A DNA stretch of 64,000 nt from Adineta steineri (lineage: Eukaryota; Rotifera; Eurotatoria; Adinetida; Adinetidae): contig CAJNOI010000031.1 in NCBI GenBank assembly GCA_905250115.1, forward strand, positions 281,278 to 345,277. The letters run 5' to 3'. Of this stretch, positions 62,299 through 64,000 are shown one piece after another; positions within the stretch are counted from its first letter, which is position 1, and each line of letters starts with the position of its first letter. A program made the translations under genes and the position numbers. The notes under the pieces were generated by a model. It did no database searches. It saw only the letters and a program-made list of their open reading frames with translations, and was not told the DNA's origin.

Positions 62299-64000
62299 AT
62301 GGACGATAACAAACAGAAATCTGTATGGAATGACGTTCAAAAACAGGCCAAAACAACACTGGATGTGTGGAAGAAACGCAATAGTCAACCAACTTCATCA
62401 TCACTATCTACTCTTACCGATAAACAAGTGGACAAGGACACATTTCTTAACGAGGAATTACCAAAAAAATTGTGTGAAATTCTGGATTATTGGCATACCA
62501 ATCATTCATTAGATAAAACTCAAAAAGATACATTTCAGGAATGCAGTGAATATTTGCTTGAAGTCTCAAAGAACAATAGTGAACTTATAAAATGGTTCAA
62601 TCAACAGGAGAAATTAATCGATCTAGTGAAACAATGTAGCGATGATATTGCGTCTCATGGTTATTATTTAGATATTAAAGGAACAGAAGATCCCAATATA
62701 GGATCATTTGATAGACTCATTCAAGCTTTTACCAATAGTAACTGTGATCAGTTGCTTGATGTTATTAGTCGATGCATCTTCAATCGTCTCTATAACGAAA
62801 CATTATATAATATCGGTAAAACCAATGCGTCCACTTTGAGCTTGATTCAACAATTTCTATTAGTAACCTGTCCAGATTATATTCTCACATGTGACCAAAA
62901 TAAATCTCAATTACGAAAATTTCTCGAGTATATGTTACCTCACTATGCTGAATTGTTTACTCATTTTCTTCCCAACATTGAAAAATGGACTGATACAGTT
63001 GTATTATGTCTACTCTATCCAATTCGAGTTATCCTGTCTGATTCAAAATCCTTGTCATTAGAAGAGAAACGTCTTATTCAAGAAGCACTCATAACAATTC
63101 TTGTCAAACAACCGCTTTCTAATTCCAATTACAAAGAAGAACATATCACACTTGTTTATGCTACACTTAACGTTTTACTTGAAATTGTTCGTTCCGAGCA
63201 TAAACTTTTGGGTGAAATGAAGAAGGAAACAGCTGATAATAGCAAGTTACTAGAGATCCTGAAACAGCTCTCGACCGATAAACAAAATGAAAAAGTACAA
63301 TTACATGCCTTAGAATTACTTTCTTTTCTTGTACCAGAAAAAGAGTTTCTAAAAACAAACGATTCAGCGAAAGTCACCGAATTATTTGCGAAAAATTTTA
63401 ACGAAGCAGTGGAAGATAACAAAGATCGGACGGCAGATGATCTCATGCAAGGATTAAAAGGTCATAAAATTACTATTGATATATTCATCAAACATCATGT
63501 TTCAATATTTTTTTTAAATTAGGTTTAGTACAGAGTGAAGAAATAAAACAGCAATTTGTGGAACAAAATGTTCTACCATCAATTATGCAGTACGCCAAAG
63601 AAACAAGTGATGATCCGGCGCCACTAGAAGCTGCCTATGCACTTGCATTCAATTCAGATGCGAAGAAAGCATTTAAGGAAGATCAAGAGTTTGTCGATCA
63701 TGTTGAAAAAATGAAACAATCCGACAACAAGGATGTGACAAAAGCAGCTCATGGAATTATGTGGAAATTGGAGGATGAAGAGAAGTTTAAGAAAGAAGCA
63801 GACGAAAAAAAATCGAACGAACAATCAACGAAAGAAACAAAAGAATCAACAGATGATAAAGAAAAACAAGAAACAAAAGAATCGACAGATGATACAGAAA
63901 AACCTGAACAGTACGACATGATGATTTCGTATTGTTGGGCACAAAAAGAATTGTGTCATAAACTTAATGATCGTTTAGAAAAAGATGGCTACAGTGTTTG
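62299..64000 (+). CDS. ARM-like helical repeat plus TIR-domain protein, 3' truncated by window edge
   Basis: Exons 62299-63460 and 63523 to beyond 64000; the intron is 62 bp. About the first 460 residues are helical with leucine-rich repeats in the manner of armadillo/HEAT folds (CLLYPIRVILSDSKSLSLEE, LVYATLNVLLEIVR, LHALELLSFLVPEKEF). Then comes a Lys/Glu/Thr-rich linker with two copies of ETKESTDD, then the start of a TIR domain at about residue 519: YDMMISYCWAQKELCHKLND, then LEKDGYSVW. TIR domains either scaffold immune signalling or, as in SARM1, cleave NAD+; the catalytic glutamate region is outside the window, so activity cannot be judged. The ATG at 62299 (MDDNKQKS) is the first in frame. 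ARM-TIR proteins are abundant in bdelloids (general knowledge). Codon use is more balanced than in the core genes. Confidence 0.85.

Noticed and set aside
1..64000. CRISPR arrays, tRNA and rRNA genes, bacterial-type operons
   Set aside because: None seen on reading both strands; the window is spliced animal DNA. A tRNA scan would be the decisive test for missed tRNAs.

Overview
The window is animal nuclear DNA. It is very AT-rich, with multi-exon genes whose introns are mostly 45-70 bp and all GT-AG. Gene content points to a spiralian, most probably a bdelloid rotifer. The arguments are a myosin motor fused to a type-2 chitin synthase (a lophotrochozoan architecture), an ARM-TIR gene of a style common in bdelloids, compact introns, and scattered TGTGGG-like tracts resembling what I recall of the bdelloid telomere repeat. 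The species cannot be fixed from sequence alone.

Left block (1-23 kb), conserved housekeeping and signalling genes: a PP4 regulatory subunit 3/SMEK homologue on the minus strand, cut by the left edge; HID1 (17 exons, divergent from PP4R3); a Rap1GAP-type GTPase-activating protein (17 coding exons, with a hAT-like MITE in one intron); a gene-free stretch of about 4.5 kb; a GAS2-like CH plus GAR protein; and a TRMT10C/MRPP1-type mitochondrial tRNA methyltransferase on the minus strand.

Middle block (23-41 kb): three tandem intronless copies of an unrecognised coiled-coil gene, an adhesion GPCR with a complete GPS, a divergent nuclear receptor (minus), TATA-binding protein (minus) and a Rab8-type GTPase.

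41-53.4 kb: one 38-exon gene of about 2,804 residues joins a complete myosin motor to a complete chitin synthase. Its summed exon length divides by three and every junction is in phase. A large intron inside the motor holds a 593-base open exon whose end phase matches the next exon. It could be an alternative first exon giving a chitin synthase without most of the motor.

Right block (53.4-64 kb) looks accessory: an intronless multi-pass membrane protein with a clear TATA box, two decayed copies of a minus-strand gene inside a local duplication, recurring G/T-rich imperfect palindromes, a small single-pass membrane protein, and an ARM-TIR gene cut by the right edge.

Exon limits were read by eye from splice sites and reading phase and may be off by 1-2 bases.
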